DNA of 51,445 nt from an uncultured Mucilaginibacter sp. (GTDB lineage: Bacteria; Bacteroidota; Bacteroidia; Sphingobacteriales; Sphingobacteriaceae): assembly GCA_903863845.1 (NCBI GenBank), contig CAIPDP010000111.1:1-51445 (forward strand). Reading direction: 5' to 3'. Below the pieces are notes generated by a model. It saw only the letters and a list, made by a program, of their open reading frames with translations, had not been told where the DNA came from and made no database searches. Shown here in pieces: positions 36,667-44,485 of this stretch. Positions within the stretch are counted from its first letter, which is position 1. Every line of letters begins with the position of its first letter. Both the position numbers and the translations under genes were made by a program.

Positions 36667-36940
36667 ATTTATTTTAAATTATTTTTTAGAGTGGCGATGG
36701 AAGGCGTTTTAGCGGTTTTCAAAGTACCCTTTAAAAAGCAAACTAATTACATTTAATTGCTTTTTATCGAATTCTCTTCATTGACGAAAGTTGTAATTGG
36801 AATCTAATTATCTAATACAAAATAGCCAAAATTTAAAGCGATAATTATTATCCAAAATCGGTATGGGTTCGTATTTTTCATCAATATTTTATATTATTAT
36901 TACATATTGATTAGCAAGACCGAACGCTTAAAGCCCTAAT

Positions 36941-38710
36941 ATGCAGCAGATCTCGCCTGGAAATTCCAAAAGATCATTGGTTCCTATTATCGCTGCATCT
37001 ACTGTCGGGGCGCTTTTCGAGTTTTATGATTTTTATATTTTTGGCAGCCTTGCTACAATCATCTCTACAAAATTTTTCCCGTCCGGTAATCCTACTGCAG
37101 CCTTTTTAGCAACTTTGGCCACTTTTGCCGCAGGCATGCTGGTACGGCCATTTGGCGCTTTGTTTTTTGGTCGTTTAGGAGATATGATCGGCCGAAAGTT
37201 TACGTTCATGCTAACTATAGTGCTAATGGGAGGCGCAACATTTGCCATTGGCCTTACACCAGCTTACCAAACAATCGGCTTCTGGGCTCCAATTATCGTA
37301 CTTACGCTAAGAATATTACAGGGACTGGCCATAGGCGGCGAATTTGGCGGCGCTGCGACTTTTGTGGCAGAGCATTCGCCGGTAAATAAACGGGGATTCC
37401 TGACATCCTGGATAACATTTACGGGTGGTTTTGGCATTGTGGTCGCATTTGCAGTTATCATGGCAACAAAAAATGCTGTGACCCTATCAGATTGGGAGAG
37501 CTGGGGATGGCGTATTCCTTTTCTTGTTTCCAGCATATTGGTAGTAATATCGGTTATTATCAGGAAAAATATGTCGGAGTCGCCTTTGTTCGCAAAAGCT
37601 AAAGCCGAAGGCAAAACCTCGCGCAACCCATTGAAAGACTCGTTTGGTAATAAGGAAAATTTGAAAGTGGTTTTGTTAGCCATCTTCGGCTTAACTATCG
37701 GTATTGGCGTTGTAGGCTACTCTACCACTTTTTTTCTACAAAGTTTCATGGTCAAATTTATGTTTGTTGATTATGACCAGGTCAACCGGCTATTAATTAT
37801 TGGTATAACCTGCGGCACTCCGCTTTACATGTTCTTTGGTTGGCTGTCCGATCGTGTCGGTAAAAAGCCAATATTGATGATAGGTCTGTTTTTAGGGATA
37901 ATTGGCTTCCGACCGGTTTTCGATCTTATTTACCAAACTGGTGATCTTCAAACAAAAACAGAGAATCCTACAGCTACGTCCCTTAATGTAAAACAACAAA
38001 GTTTGCCGGATAAAGATCAGCTCACCATATCTACAACACAGCGCTATTATACCGACGGCACTATAGTAACTGAAATAAAAAAGGAAACGCCTCACAACAT
38101 TTATCCGGATATTCAAAGAGTTATAACACTAAGCTCGCACGATGAAATAAAAATTATTTTTTATGTGTTGTTGCTGATGATCGTAGTCTCGATGGCACAC
38201 GGTGCTTGTGCTGCATTTTTAGTGGACATGTTTCCCTTAAAGATCCGTTATACCTCTTTGTCAATGCCCTACCATATAGGTTTCGGCATTTTCGGTGGTC
38301 TGGCGCCGGTAATATCAGCTTATTTAATAGCCAGAGCCCATTCGAATCACAGTCCGGATTATTACCTCGCCGGCTTGAACTATGCAATTATTATGATGTG
38401 TATCAGTTTGGTGATAGGAACTATATACCTCAAGGAAAACGGTTCAGAGCGGGTGAAGCCTTTAAAAATTCCACCTAACATGAACAAGCTCAAAAGAATG
38501 CTTGGTTTGGTTTGGATATTACTTGGGCTAATTTTCTCCTATTGGGGAATTGTTGTATTAGGCATTCCCCAAATAAAGACCGGCAAGCCCGACGACTTGA
38601 TATTTGGCGCTATTGTTTTATTTGTTGTTACGCCCATCATCGCCGCCGGCTTGATCACTTTTGGGAAATATGCTTTGCAGGGGGAATATGATGACAAAAC
38701 GACTTTATAA
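36941..38710 (+). CDS. MFS transporter of the metabolite:H+ symporter type
   Basis: The 589-residue inner-membrane protein has the 12-helix MFS core: an N-terminal half with LFEFYDFYIFGSLATI, motif A GRLGDMIGRKFTFM and RILQGLAIGGEFGGAATFVAEHSP, typical of the MHS group (ProP, ShiA, citrate or osmolyte uptake). It is longer than usual: a polar insert of about 70 residues (about 330-400) interrupts the C-terminal half, and two further helices follow after about 510. The substrate is unknown. It is divergent from the ArsR operon. Confidence 0.92.
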   Translation: MQQISPGNSKRSLVPIIAASTVGALFEFYDFYIFGSLATIISTKFFPSGNPTAAFLATLATFAAGMLVRPFGALFFGRLGDMIGRKFTFMLTIVLMGGATFAIGLTPAYQTIGFWAPIIVLTLRILQGLAIGGEFGGAATFVAEHSPVNKRGFLTSWITFTGGFGIVVAFAVIMATKNAVTLSDWESWGWRIPFLVSSILVVISVIIRKNMSESPLFAKAKAEGKTSRNPLKDSFGNKENLKVVLLAIFGLTIGIGVVGYSTTFFLQSFMVKFMFVDYDQVNRLLIIGITCGTPLYMFFGWLSDRVGKKPILMIGLFLGIIGFRPVFDLIYQTGDLQTKTENPTATSLNVKQQSLPDKDQLTISTTQRYYTDGTIVTEIKKETPHNIYPDIQRVITLSSHDEIKIIFYVLLLMIVVSMAHGACAAFLVDMFPLKIRYTSLSMPYHIGFGIFGGLAPVISAYLIARAHSNHSPDYYLAGLNYAIIMMCISLVIGTIYLKENGSERVKPLKIPPNMNKLKRMLGLVWILLGLIFSYWGIVVLGIPQIKTGKPDDLIFGAIVLFVVTPIIAAGLITFGKYALQGEYDDKTTL

Positions 38711-38833
38711 TGCCTGAAATTTTGTTAAACAAAAAGCATTTCGGATGTGTAGACAATCGCAGCAATGGTACTATGAGTAATCCGATTGTTATAGTCGTGA
38801 ACTAAACTAAAGATAAAGCTGCACCATTTTTTG

Positions 38834-39535
38834 TCAGTTGCGCGGGTTATGTGCGTAGCCTCGCCATTTATAAAATTGGTGGCGTATGCCTTTCCAACCC
38901 AGCGTTTCACTAAACTCATAATTATCGTCCATAAACGGATCGGCCTCGCCAATAACGAGCAACATGTCAAGGCGGCGGATGCTGCTCAATAACCATTCGT
39001 CATGCATATTTGCCATATATTGACGGGGCATGTTAAAATAAATATTCTCGTTAAAGTAACCGTCAAACAGGTCGCGAAAATATTGAACCGGGCGGGTAAG
39101 GTCGTACCTCCCGCTCATACAAACTAACTTATTGAAAAGGTAGGGGTATTTTAGCGCAATATTGGCGGCATGGTAAGCGCCCAGACTACAACCGGCTGAC
39201 ACGAAATCATTATCCGATTTTCTACTACGCATCAACGGTAGTACTTCATTAATAATGTATTGCTCGTATTGAAGATGCCGGTTGATCTTTGCCTCGGGAT
39301 GCAGCCATCCATTGTACAAACTCTCGCAATCTATGCTATCAACACAAAAAAGCTGTAATTCACCCCGATCTATTCGGTCGGCGAGGGCAGAAATAATACC
39401 CCAGTTCTCATAGTCATAAAAACGGCCCATACGCGGTGGGAAAAACAATACCACGCTGCCGGCATGACCAAAGACCAATAGCTCCATGTCTCGTCCGAGG
39501 CGATCACTATACCACCGGTGATATTCCCTGTTCAT
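38834..39535 (-). CDS. Esterase-family alpha/beta hydrolase, cut short by TGA
   Basis: From the ATG at 39535 the protein reads 233 residues with a likely triad of Ser117 (SAGCSLGAYHA), Asp199 (GEADPF) and His229 (GYAHN). The family usually continues about nine residues further in a W-x-x-M-V-x-x-Y-L ending. Here the Trp position is TGA (38834-38836), and the same frame then reads QKMVQLYL to TAG at 38807. So the C-terminus is lost to a point change or a sequence error; the triad is still intact. The function within the esterase D-like group is unknown. Confidence 0.85.
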   Translation of the reverse strand: MNREYHRWYSDRLGRDMELLVFGHAGSVVLFFPPRMGRFYDYENWGIISALADRIDRGELQLFCVDSIDCESLYNGWLHPEAKINRHLQYEQYIINEVLPLMRSRKSDNDFVSAGCSLGAYHAANIALKYPYLFNKLVCMSGRYDLTRPVQYFRDLFDGYFNENIYFNMPRQYMANMHDEWLLSSIRRLDMLLVIGEADPFMDDNYEFSETLGWKGIRHQFYKWRGYAHNPRN

Positions 39536-39599
39536 AGGCAAACCTATTTAAGGGCAAAAATCCGGTTCTAATATTAACCAGACAGCAAAAAACGGTTAA

Positions 39600-40196
39600 C
39601 TAAATATTATTTAACAATGAGTTTTGAATGATGTTTGTCCAAAGTTGGTAGCCTTGTTTGCTCAGGTGGAGACCGTCATTTTCAAAATATTCAACTTTAG
39701 GATAGCCGTTTTCATTGAGCATAGCGCTGTAAATATCTATCCAGGTCCAGTTTGGGTGATTGTTTTTAATTTCATCCGATATCAATCCATTGGTAAAACT
39801 GAACTGACTAATCTGGCCCCAACGGCTGATGCTTGGCTTTAATGAGATGAAATAACAAGGCAGAGCACCAAAGCGTTTGTTTACCCGTTCAGCAAATTGC
39901 TGGAAGAAGAGAAATATCTCTTCGGGATGCCGGCCATCGCCAAGGTCGTTATCTCCGGCATAAAGAATTAGCCTTTCAGGTTGATAACCGACCATGACCC
40001 GATCGAAGAACCAGGTACAGGCAGCCAGGGTCGATCCACCAAAGCCCAGGTTGACAGGTTTGTAACTACTAAAGTCACTAGCCAGACTATCCCATAACCT
40101 GATAGAAGAACTACCATAAAAAAGGGTTTGCGGCTGGAAGTTTATTTCAGCGCGCAGCTTTTCCAGGCGTTTTATTTCCTCTTCATACCAAAACAT
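39600..40196 (-). CDS. SGNH/GDSL-family hydrolase
   Basis: The 198-residue protein has the SGNH blocks in order: LFYGSSSIRLW (Ser), VNLGFGGSTLA (Gly), LYAGDNDLGDG (Asn) and YFENDGLHLSKQGYQLW (Asp and His). There is no signal peptide, so it is cytoplasmic, or its export is not signalled. Substrates of the family range from acyl esters to acetylated glycans. It lies between the truncated esterase and tRNA-Asn. Confidence 0.9.
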   Translation of the reverse strand: MFWYEEEIKRLEKLRAEINFQPQTLFYGSSSIRLWDSLASDFSSYKPVNLGFGGSTLAACTWFFDRVMVGYQPERLILYAGDNDLGDGRHPEEIFLFFQQFAERVNKRFGALPCYFISLKPSISRWGQISQFSFTNGLISDEIKNNHPNWTWIDIYSAMLNENGYPKVEYFENDGLHLSKQGYQLWTNIIQNSLLNNI

Positions 40197-40269
40197 TTCT
40201 TTCAGGTATTAATTGTAGTTACCTTTAAAACAAAAGCCCCGTCCCAATATTGATGTGGACGGGGCTGTG

Positions 40270-40343
40270 CTCCTGAGGCTGGGCTCGAACCAGCGACCCT
40301 CTGATTAACAGTCAGATGCTCTAACCGGCTGAGCTACTCAGGA
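40270..40343 (-). tRNA. tRNA-Asn (GTT)
   Basis: On the minus strand a complete cloverleaf is readable: the acceptor TCCTGAG/CTCAGGA with discriminator G, D arm GCTC...GAGC, anticodon arm TCTGACTGTTAATCAGA with anticodon GTT in the loop CTGTTAA, and T arm CTGGTTCGAGCCCAG. CCA is not encoded. Its promoter (TTG at 40396-40398, 20 bases, TACTTTTG at 40368-40375) lies just upstream. A partial copy stands at 40793-40883. Confidence 0.97.
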
Positions 40344-40367
40344 ATCTACTTTCCGGTTTGGAGTGTG

Positions 40368-40398
40368 CAAAAGTATGCGTTTCATATCAAATTTACAA
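40368..40398 (-). promoter_or_regulatory. Promoter of the intact tRNA-Asn
   Basis: The -7 element TACTTTTG (40368-40375) and the -33 TTG (40396-40398) are spaced by exactly 20 bases, 24 bases before the tRNA start. Confidence 0.75.
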
Positions 40399-40462
40399 CG
40401 CTAGTTTGAAAAAAAGCATCAAATTGTTGACTATGAATAAGTTCTTATTAATAATTGAATGA

Positions 40463-40753
40463 TTAAACCGCGTACTTCGCTTTCAGTTTTTCAATTATTT
40501 CAGGATATAACTTAAGCGATTGAAAATATTTTTTGGATTTCATCTTTTTTATGTGTGATTCGATATTTACAGCCTGCTTCCTATCAAGACACTCAATAAA
40601 ATAATAAACTTCCCAGGGAATACCCACCTTCGTTGACGAGCCTGCAAAGGTGCCGTTATTGTGTTGTTGTAGTCTTTGGCCTAAATTTTCCGTTTGACCT
40701 ACATAATACTTTTGGGTTGATGCCGAAAAAAGTATATAAACGTAAATGATCAC
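40463..40753 (-). CDS. GIY-YIG nuclease-domain protein (UPF0213 type)
   Basis: This 96-residue single-domain protein begins at a GTG start (MIIYVYILFS). GIY-YIG blocks: YVYIL near the start, KYYVGQTENLGQRLQQHNNG with the catalytic-type Arg27, and NIESHIKKMKSKKYF with the metal-binding Glu. Free-standing UPF0213-type proteins are common in Bacteroidota and their role is open; other GIY-YIG proteins are homing or repair nucleases. It lies between two copies of the tRNA-Asn promoter and 5' half and reads in the same direction as the tRNA, so it may be transcribed from the upstream copy. Confidence 0.9.
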   Translation of the reverse strand: MIIYVYILFSASTQKYYVGQTENLGQRLQQHNNGTFAGSSTKVGIPWEVYYFIECLDRKQAVNIESHIKKMKSKKYFQSLKLYPEIIEKLKAKYAV

Positions 40754-40792
40754 TAAACAAAAAAGATAAATGTCAAATTATATTTAAGAGGT

Positions 40793-40883
40793 TGATTAAC
40801 AGTCAGATGCTCCCCCGATAGCTATCGGGGCCGGCTGAGCTACTCAGGAATCTACTTTCCGGTTTGGAGTGTGCAAAAGTATG
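40793..40883 (-). repeat. Partial tRNA-Asn copy with its 5' flank
   Basis: Bases 40793-40883 copy 40302-40377: the anticodon stem, D arm, acceptor 5' strand, and 34 bases of leader including the -7 element, with no other differences seen. The exception is that TAA in the D-loop is replaced by CCCCGATAGCTATCGGGG (40813-40830), a perfect 18-bp palindrome. The copy stops immediately 3' of the anticodon loop. It cannot form a tRNA. Together with the intact gene it brackets the GIY-YIG gene in direct orientation. Confidence 0.92.
40813..40830. repeat. 18-bp perfect palindrome in the tRNA copy
   Basis: CCCCGATAGCTATCGGGG takes the place of three D-loop bases. Palindromes with the core CCCGATAGCTATCGGG are, from memory, frequent in genomes of this family, so this may be an inserted copy of a dispersed element. 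No other copy was seen in this window. Confidence 0.8.
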
Positions 40884-40904
40884 ATTTCCAGGTTAATTTC
40901 ACAA
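40874..40904 (-). promoter_or_regulatory. Second copy of the tRNA promoter, before the partial tRNA
   Basis: TACTTTTG (40874-40881) and TTG (40902-40904) again have a 20-base spacing. The -33 lies just outside the duplicated block, so it was either already there (this being the original site) or is a chance match. If active, transcription would run through the partial tRNA into the GIY-YIG gene. Confidence 0.55.
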
Positions 40905-40937
40905 TATTTGCGTAAAATTTTTATAAAAAAATTCAGG

Positions 40938-41855
40938 GTGAGTTTATTAGTTATTGGTAGTGTGGCATTTGACGCCATTGAAACCCCTTTCGGGAAGACA
41001 GATAAAATTGTTGGCGGTGCTGCAACCTATGCCAGTTTAGCGGCGTCGTATTTTTGTGATTCGGTAAAAATTGTTGGGGTAGTTGGCGACGACTTCCCGC
41101 AGAGCGAGATCGACAATTTTAACCAGCACCATATTGATACTGAGGGACTGCAGGTAAAAATAGGCGAGAAATCGTTTTTCTGGAGCGGAAAATACCATAA
41201 TGATATGAACAGCCGGGATACTCTGGTAACCGAATTGAATGTATTGGGCACCTTTGACCCTATCATTCCTGAGTCGTACCAGGACAGTGAATTTTTGCTG
41301 TTGGGTAACCTATCACCCCAGGTTCAGCAAACCGTTATACAACGCCTTAAAACACGCCCCAGGCTGATCGTATTGGACACCATGAACTTTTGGATGGACG
41401 TGGCGTTGGAAGAATTACTGGAAACCATAAAAAAGGTTGATGTACTTACCATCAATGATGCCGAAGCACGCCAACTCTCTGGCGAATATTCATTAGCAAA
41501 GGCTGCACAGCGTATATTGGAACTTGGCCCGAAATACCTGATCATCAAAAAAGGCGAGCATGGCGCATTGCTGTTTGGCGAAGGAAAAATATTTTCGGCA
41601 CCGGCCCTCCCACTGGAAGAGGTTTTTGATCCAACAGGGGCCGGAGACACTTTTGCAGGTGGATTTGTGGGTTATTTAGCAAAAGTTGGAACCATCAACT
41701 TTAATAATTTAAAAAATGCCATCATCTATGGCTCGGCTCTTGCATCGTTTTGCGTTGAAAAATTCGGCCCCGAAAAACTAAAACACTTAACCCAGGCAGA
41801 AATAGCCGAGCGCGTGCAACAGTTTGTGAGCCTGTCGAAATTTGAAATAGGGTAA
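40938..41855 (+). CDS. PfkB-family sugar kinase
   Basis: I start the protein at the GTG at 40938 (305 residues, beginning SLLVIGSVAFDAIETPFG after Met), where the family normally starts. The ATGs at 40869 and 40881 would add residues encoded by the duplicated tRNA flank. PfkB blocks: IVGGAATYASLAASYF near the start and DPTGAGDTFAGGFVG at the end with catalytic Asp237. Members phosphorylate sugars, nucleosides or related compounds with ATP; the substrate is unknown. Confidence 0.9.
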   Translation: MSLLVIGSVAFDAIETPFGKTDKIVGGAATYASLAASYFCDSVKIVGVVGDDFPQSEIDNFNQHHIDTEGLQVKIGEKSFFWSGKYHNDMNSRDTLVTELNVLGTFDPIIPESYQDSEFLLLGNLSPQVQQTVIQRLKTRPRLIVLDTMNFWMDVALEELLETIKKVDVLTINDAEARQLSGEYSLAKAAQRILELGPKYLIIKKGEHGALLFGEGKIFSAPALPLEEVFDPTGAGDTFAGGFVGYLAKVGTINFNNLKNAIIYGSALASFCVEKFGPEKLKHLTQAEIAERVQQFVSLSKFEIG

Positions 41856-41865
41856 GCGCAGAAGG

Positions 41866-42038
41866 CGGGGTGCGAAATTTTTTGAATGCGAATTGCGAAA
41901 TGCCAAGTCCGAAATCAATTGATTGCGGAAGGCGAAGTGCTAAATGCGAAATTAAATTTTTTTGATTGTGGAGCGCAAAAAACCCGAAGATTTGAGCACT
42001 TTTCTTACACTCCGCAGTTGACATTCCGCACTCCGCAT
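41866..42038. repeat. Dispersed GCGAAATGCG-type intergenic repeat, with inverted ends
   Basis: The block holds several forms of TGCGAATTGCGAAATGC and AGTGCTAAATGCGAAAT. The right end (about 42010-42038) carries the complement, CACTCCGCAGTTGACATTCC and then CCGCACTCCGCATTC, so the left part (from 41882) can pair with it. Related sequences lie at 44203-44240, 44985-45030 and 12127-12162. It looks like a decayed repeat family. No ORF is present. Confidence 0.6.
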
Positions 42039-42275
42039 TCAAACCAACCTTCCTATCGGTTCAAAATGTTCAAACACCCACTCGTCGTGGGGAGCGTCTA
42101 CTAACTCGGTGGTTAGATCCTGGCCGGCCCAATGCTCATAATGTTTTCCGTTTCGCCATAAGCGGCTTCGGCTCACATCATAAATATTACCCTTGTATGC
42201 TACCCAAATTTCGGGTTTTTCCTGTCCATTGCGTAAAGCCAGCTGCGACCTTGTATAAATAGGTAATTCGTTCAT
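42039..42275 (-). CDS. Cytochrome b5-like heme-binding-domain protein (78 aa)
   Basis: From the ATG at 42275 the protein has 78 residues of a minimal cytochrome b5-like fold: PIYTRSQLALRNGQEKPEIWVAYKGNIYDVS, then LWRNGKHYEHWAGQDLTTELVDAPHDEWVFEHFEPIGRL. His residues in KHYEHWAG and DAPH are candidate heme ligands. Soluble bacterial members of this sort bind heme or steroids; the partner is unknown. The longer frame (42311) has an unlikely Cys-rich start. Confidence 0.85.
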   Translation of the reverse strand: MNELPIYTRSQLALRNGQEKPEIWVAYKGNIYDVSRSRLWRNGKHYEHWAGQDLTTELVDAPHDEWVFEHFEPIGRLV

Positions 42276-42344
42276 AATTATATTTGCCTGGCGCGCCAAA
42301 CATGTTGTCAATATAGTGATGCATTAGCTGCCAGCAAAAAAAAA

Positions 42345-42370
42345 ACGAAACCCGCCAAAGCAGGTTTCGT
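42345..42370 (-). terminator. Terminator after the sigma-factor gene
   Basis: ACGAAACC pairs with GGTTTCGT, followed on the minus strand by a run of ten T. It lies 28 bases after the sigma-factor stop. Confidence 0.88.
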
Positions 42371-42398
42371 CGCGATAATATATGATGATTGTTTATTT

Positions 42399-42935
42399 TC
42401 AATCTTCTTCAAAAACCGGCTTATTGATACCCTGATCATAAGCCTTAAGGTTTTTCTTCAATAATTTACGTGCAACGTGGATACGTGTTTTAACTGTCCC
42501 GATCGGAATTTCAAGTTGATCGGCGATCTCGTGGTATTTAAACCCGTCAAAATACATCGTAAATGGCTGGTAATAATCTTGCGGAAGGCGGTCCAGCGCC
42601 CTAACAATATCATCCATCACAAACTTTGCCTCGCCGCTATTGCAGGTCGAACTGAATACCAGGTTGGCCGAAGATATCTCATCAGACTTGGTAACAAATG
42701 AGCTCATTTTAACAAAACGGCGGTAATTGTTGATGAACGTATTTTTCATGATGGTATACAACCATCCTCTAAGGTTGGTGCCTTCTTTAAACTTATTATA
42801 ATAAGTAATGGCTTTCAATAATGTGTCCTGTACAAGGTCGTTAGCATCATCAGCGTCCCTTGTGAAGTGCAGCGCATACGACCTCAATGAGGGTGCCTGA
42901 CGTAGTACCATGGTGTTAAACTCGATCGCTGTCAT
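42399..42935 (-). CDS. ECF-type RNA polymerase sigma factor
   Basis: From the ATG at 42935 (MTAIEFNTMVLRQAPSLRSYA) the protein has 178 residues. Sigma region 2 is clear (LHFTRDADDANDLVQDTLLKAITYYNKFKEGTNLRGWLYTIMKNTFINNYRR), as is region 4 (LDRLPQDYYQPFTMYFDGFKYHEIADQLEIPIGTVKTRIHVARKLLKKNL). No anti-sigma gene is adjacent. The start at 43001 would add 22 residues before region 2. A strong terminator follows. The gap upstream (42936-43178) shows nothing recognisable. Confidence 0.93.
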   Translation of the reverse strand: MTAIEFNTMVLRQAPSLRSYALHFTRDADDANDLVQDTLLKAITYYNKFKEGTNLRGWLYTIMKNTFINNYRRFVKMSSFVTKSDEISSANLVFSSTCNSGEAKFVMDDIVRALDRLPQDYYQPFTMYFDGFKYHEIADQLEIPIGTVKTRIHVARKLLKKNLKAYDQGINKPVFEED

Positions 42936-43178
42936 TATGTTAAGTGTTTGTAGGCTCAACAAGGCAAACTTGATACCGTTATCCGGATAATGACGGCCCA
43001 AATTAATGACATAAGCTGTTCAGTTAACGAAAAACACGCTATTTTCAGAAGCAGAAATTTAACTACAAAGCACTGATAAACAGTTATTTATAATTCAAAT
43101 AAAGCATGAAACACCTTGCAGAATTGCTGGCGAAACCGTTGAAAAAATAGAGCGGCAATTAATTATGAAGAAATTTTA

Positions 43179-44195
43179 TTACGCAATGATATTGACCTCG
43201 CGTTCGAGTAAAACGCCAAATTTACTGTACACAGTGTCTATGATTTGCGACGAAAGACTGTACACTTCTTCGCCCGTTGCGCCGCCGTGATTCACCAAAA
43301 CCAGGGCCTGGTTTTTCCATGTTCCGGTATTGCCGGTAATTTTACCCTTCCAGCCACATTGTTCAATTAGCCATCCGGCAGCTAGTTTGATCGAATCTCC
43401 AGCGGGATAATTAACTACATCGGGAAATTTTGACCACAAATCTTCAAACCGGGTGCGGCTAATAACAGGATTCTTAAAAAAGCTTCCGGCGTTACCAATG
43501 GTAGAAGGATCCGGAAGCTTAGAAACACGGATATAAGAAACCACCTTTGAAACATCTTTTAGCGTTGGGGCGGTAATATTTCGGTTATGGAGTTCCTGTG
43601 CGATCGCGCCATACTTTAGATTGAGGTTGGGTATTAGCGACAAGTGTAGTTTTACCGATACAATAATGTATTGATCTTTAAGGGCCCTTTTAAAAACGCT
43701 TTCACGATAGGCAAAGCCACAATCTGACTTATCAAAGGTTTTAAACTGACCGCTTGCCACCTCAAAAGCCCGGCAGCTTTTAAAAACATCGTTCAATTCA
43801 ACCCCATAGGCGCCAATGTTTTGAACCGGCGATGCACCAACCGAACCGGGTATCAGGCTCAGGTTTTCAATACCTGCATAGCCCCGGTCGACACAGTAAT
43901 TTACCAGGTCGTTCCAAACCTCCCCGGCACCTGCCTCTACAAAAACATCGTTATTTTGAAGCCGGCGTTCAATGCCACGGATATTTATACGGATCACCAG
44001 GCCATCAAAATCGCCTTTGAAAAGCATATTACTGCCACCACCCAGTACCAGGCGCTTCACCGCCAGCCATTGCGGATCCAGGAAAAGCTCCACCAGTTCA
44101 TCCTCATGGCATATCTCCACATAATACCGGGCAGAAACATCGATACCGAAAGTATTAAAATTTTTGAGGGATATGTTTTCCTGGATTTGAAGCAT
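43179..44195 (-). CDS. murB: UDP-N-acetylenolpyruvoylglucosamine reductase
   Basis: MurB reduces the enolpyruvyl group to give UDP-N-acetylmuramate for peptidoglycan synthesis, using FAD and NADPH. The 338-residue protein is a type I MurB: NTFGIDVSARYYVEI, the FAD-binding VLGGGSNMLF, LSLIPGSVGASPVQNIGAYG, the catalytic Arg in FAYRESVFK, Ser in NAGSFFKNP and Glu in LEREVNIIA. Length is normal. It stands alone, not in a cell-wall cluster. Confidence 0.96.
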   Translation of the reverse strand: MLQIQENISLKNFNTFGIDVSARYYVEICHEDELVELFLDPQWLAVKRLVLGGGSNMLFKGDFDGLVIRINIRGIERRLQNNDVFVEAGAGEVWNDLVNYCVDRGYAGIENLSLIPGSVGASPVQNIGAYGVELNDVFKSCRAFEVASGQFKTFDKSDCGFAYRESVFKRALKDQYIIVSVKLHLSLIPNLNLKYGAIAQELHNRNITAPTLKDVSKVVSYIRVSKLPDPSTIGNAGSFFKNPVISRTRFEDLWSKFPDVVNYPAGDSIKLAAGWLIEQCGWKGKITGNTGTWKNQALVLVNHGGATGEEVYSLSSQIIDTVYSKFGVLLEREVNIIA

Positions 44196-44202
44196 GAGTT
44201 GA

Positions 44203-44240
44203 ATGCGGATTGCGAAAGGCGAATTTCGGAATTTAATTTG
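44203..44240. repeat. Copy of the GCGGATTGCGAAAGG-type repeat
   Basis: The stretch starting TGCGGATTGCGAAAGGCGAA and ending TTTAATTTGGG resembles the blocks at 41866 and 44985. It lies between divergent murB and the small coupled gene. Confidence 0.5.
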
Positions 44241-44293
44241 GGTTTAAGAGGGCTGAAATTGGTAAAGTGAAATTGCTTATATTTACTTTAATT

Positions 44294-44485
44294 ATGAAAA
44301 TAGTCCCTGTTGTCAGAAAAGCGGTATTAAAAAATATCGATGAGGAAATGGAAGATATGCACTATTGGCTATCACGGCCCCCTGCTGAGCGAATTGCCGC
44401 GGTAACCAGGCTGATCTCAAAAAGCCTGAGTCCGGGACAACGGATGGATAAAAGCGTAGTAATTAAAAGGCAGCTTCACCCATGA
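44294..44485 (+). CDS. Small protein coupled to a nucleotidyltransferase (63 aa)
   Basis: From the ATG at 44294 the 63-residue protein begins MKIVPVVRKAVLKNIDEEME and continues DMHYWLSRPPAERIAAVTRLI to a basic tail ending VIKRQLHP. The YWLSRPPAERIAAV segment is typical of small Bacteroidota proteins found beside stand-alone nucleotidyltransferases. Its stop overlaps the next start (ATGA), so the two are made together. Antitoxin-like by context; no DNA-binding motif is visible. Confidence 0.75.
   Translation: MKIVPVVRKAVLKNIDEEMEDMHYWLSRPPAERIAAVTRLISKSLSPGQRMDKSVVIKRQLHP

Noticed and set aside
38725-38970. 81-codon minus-strand ORF overlapping the esterase 3' end
   Set aside because: It is in another frame over the conserved esterase sequence, without domain features; the esterase frame explains the region.
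40869-40937. Upstream ATG starts for the PfkB kinase
   Set aside because: The extra residues come from the duplicated tRNA flank; the family starts at the SLLVIGSVAFD segment, so the GTG at 40938 is preferred.
43106-43150. 14-codon plus-strand frame (MKHLAELLAKPLKK) between the sigma-factor gene and murB
   Set aside because: It is too short, with no ribosome site, promoter or neighbour to support it.
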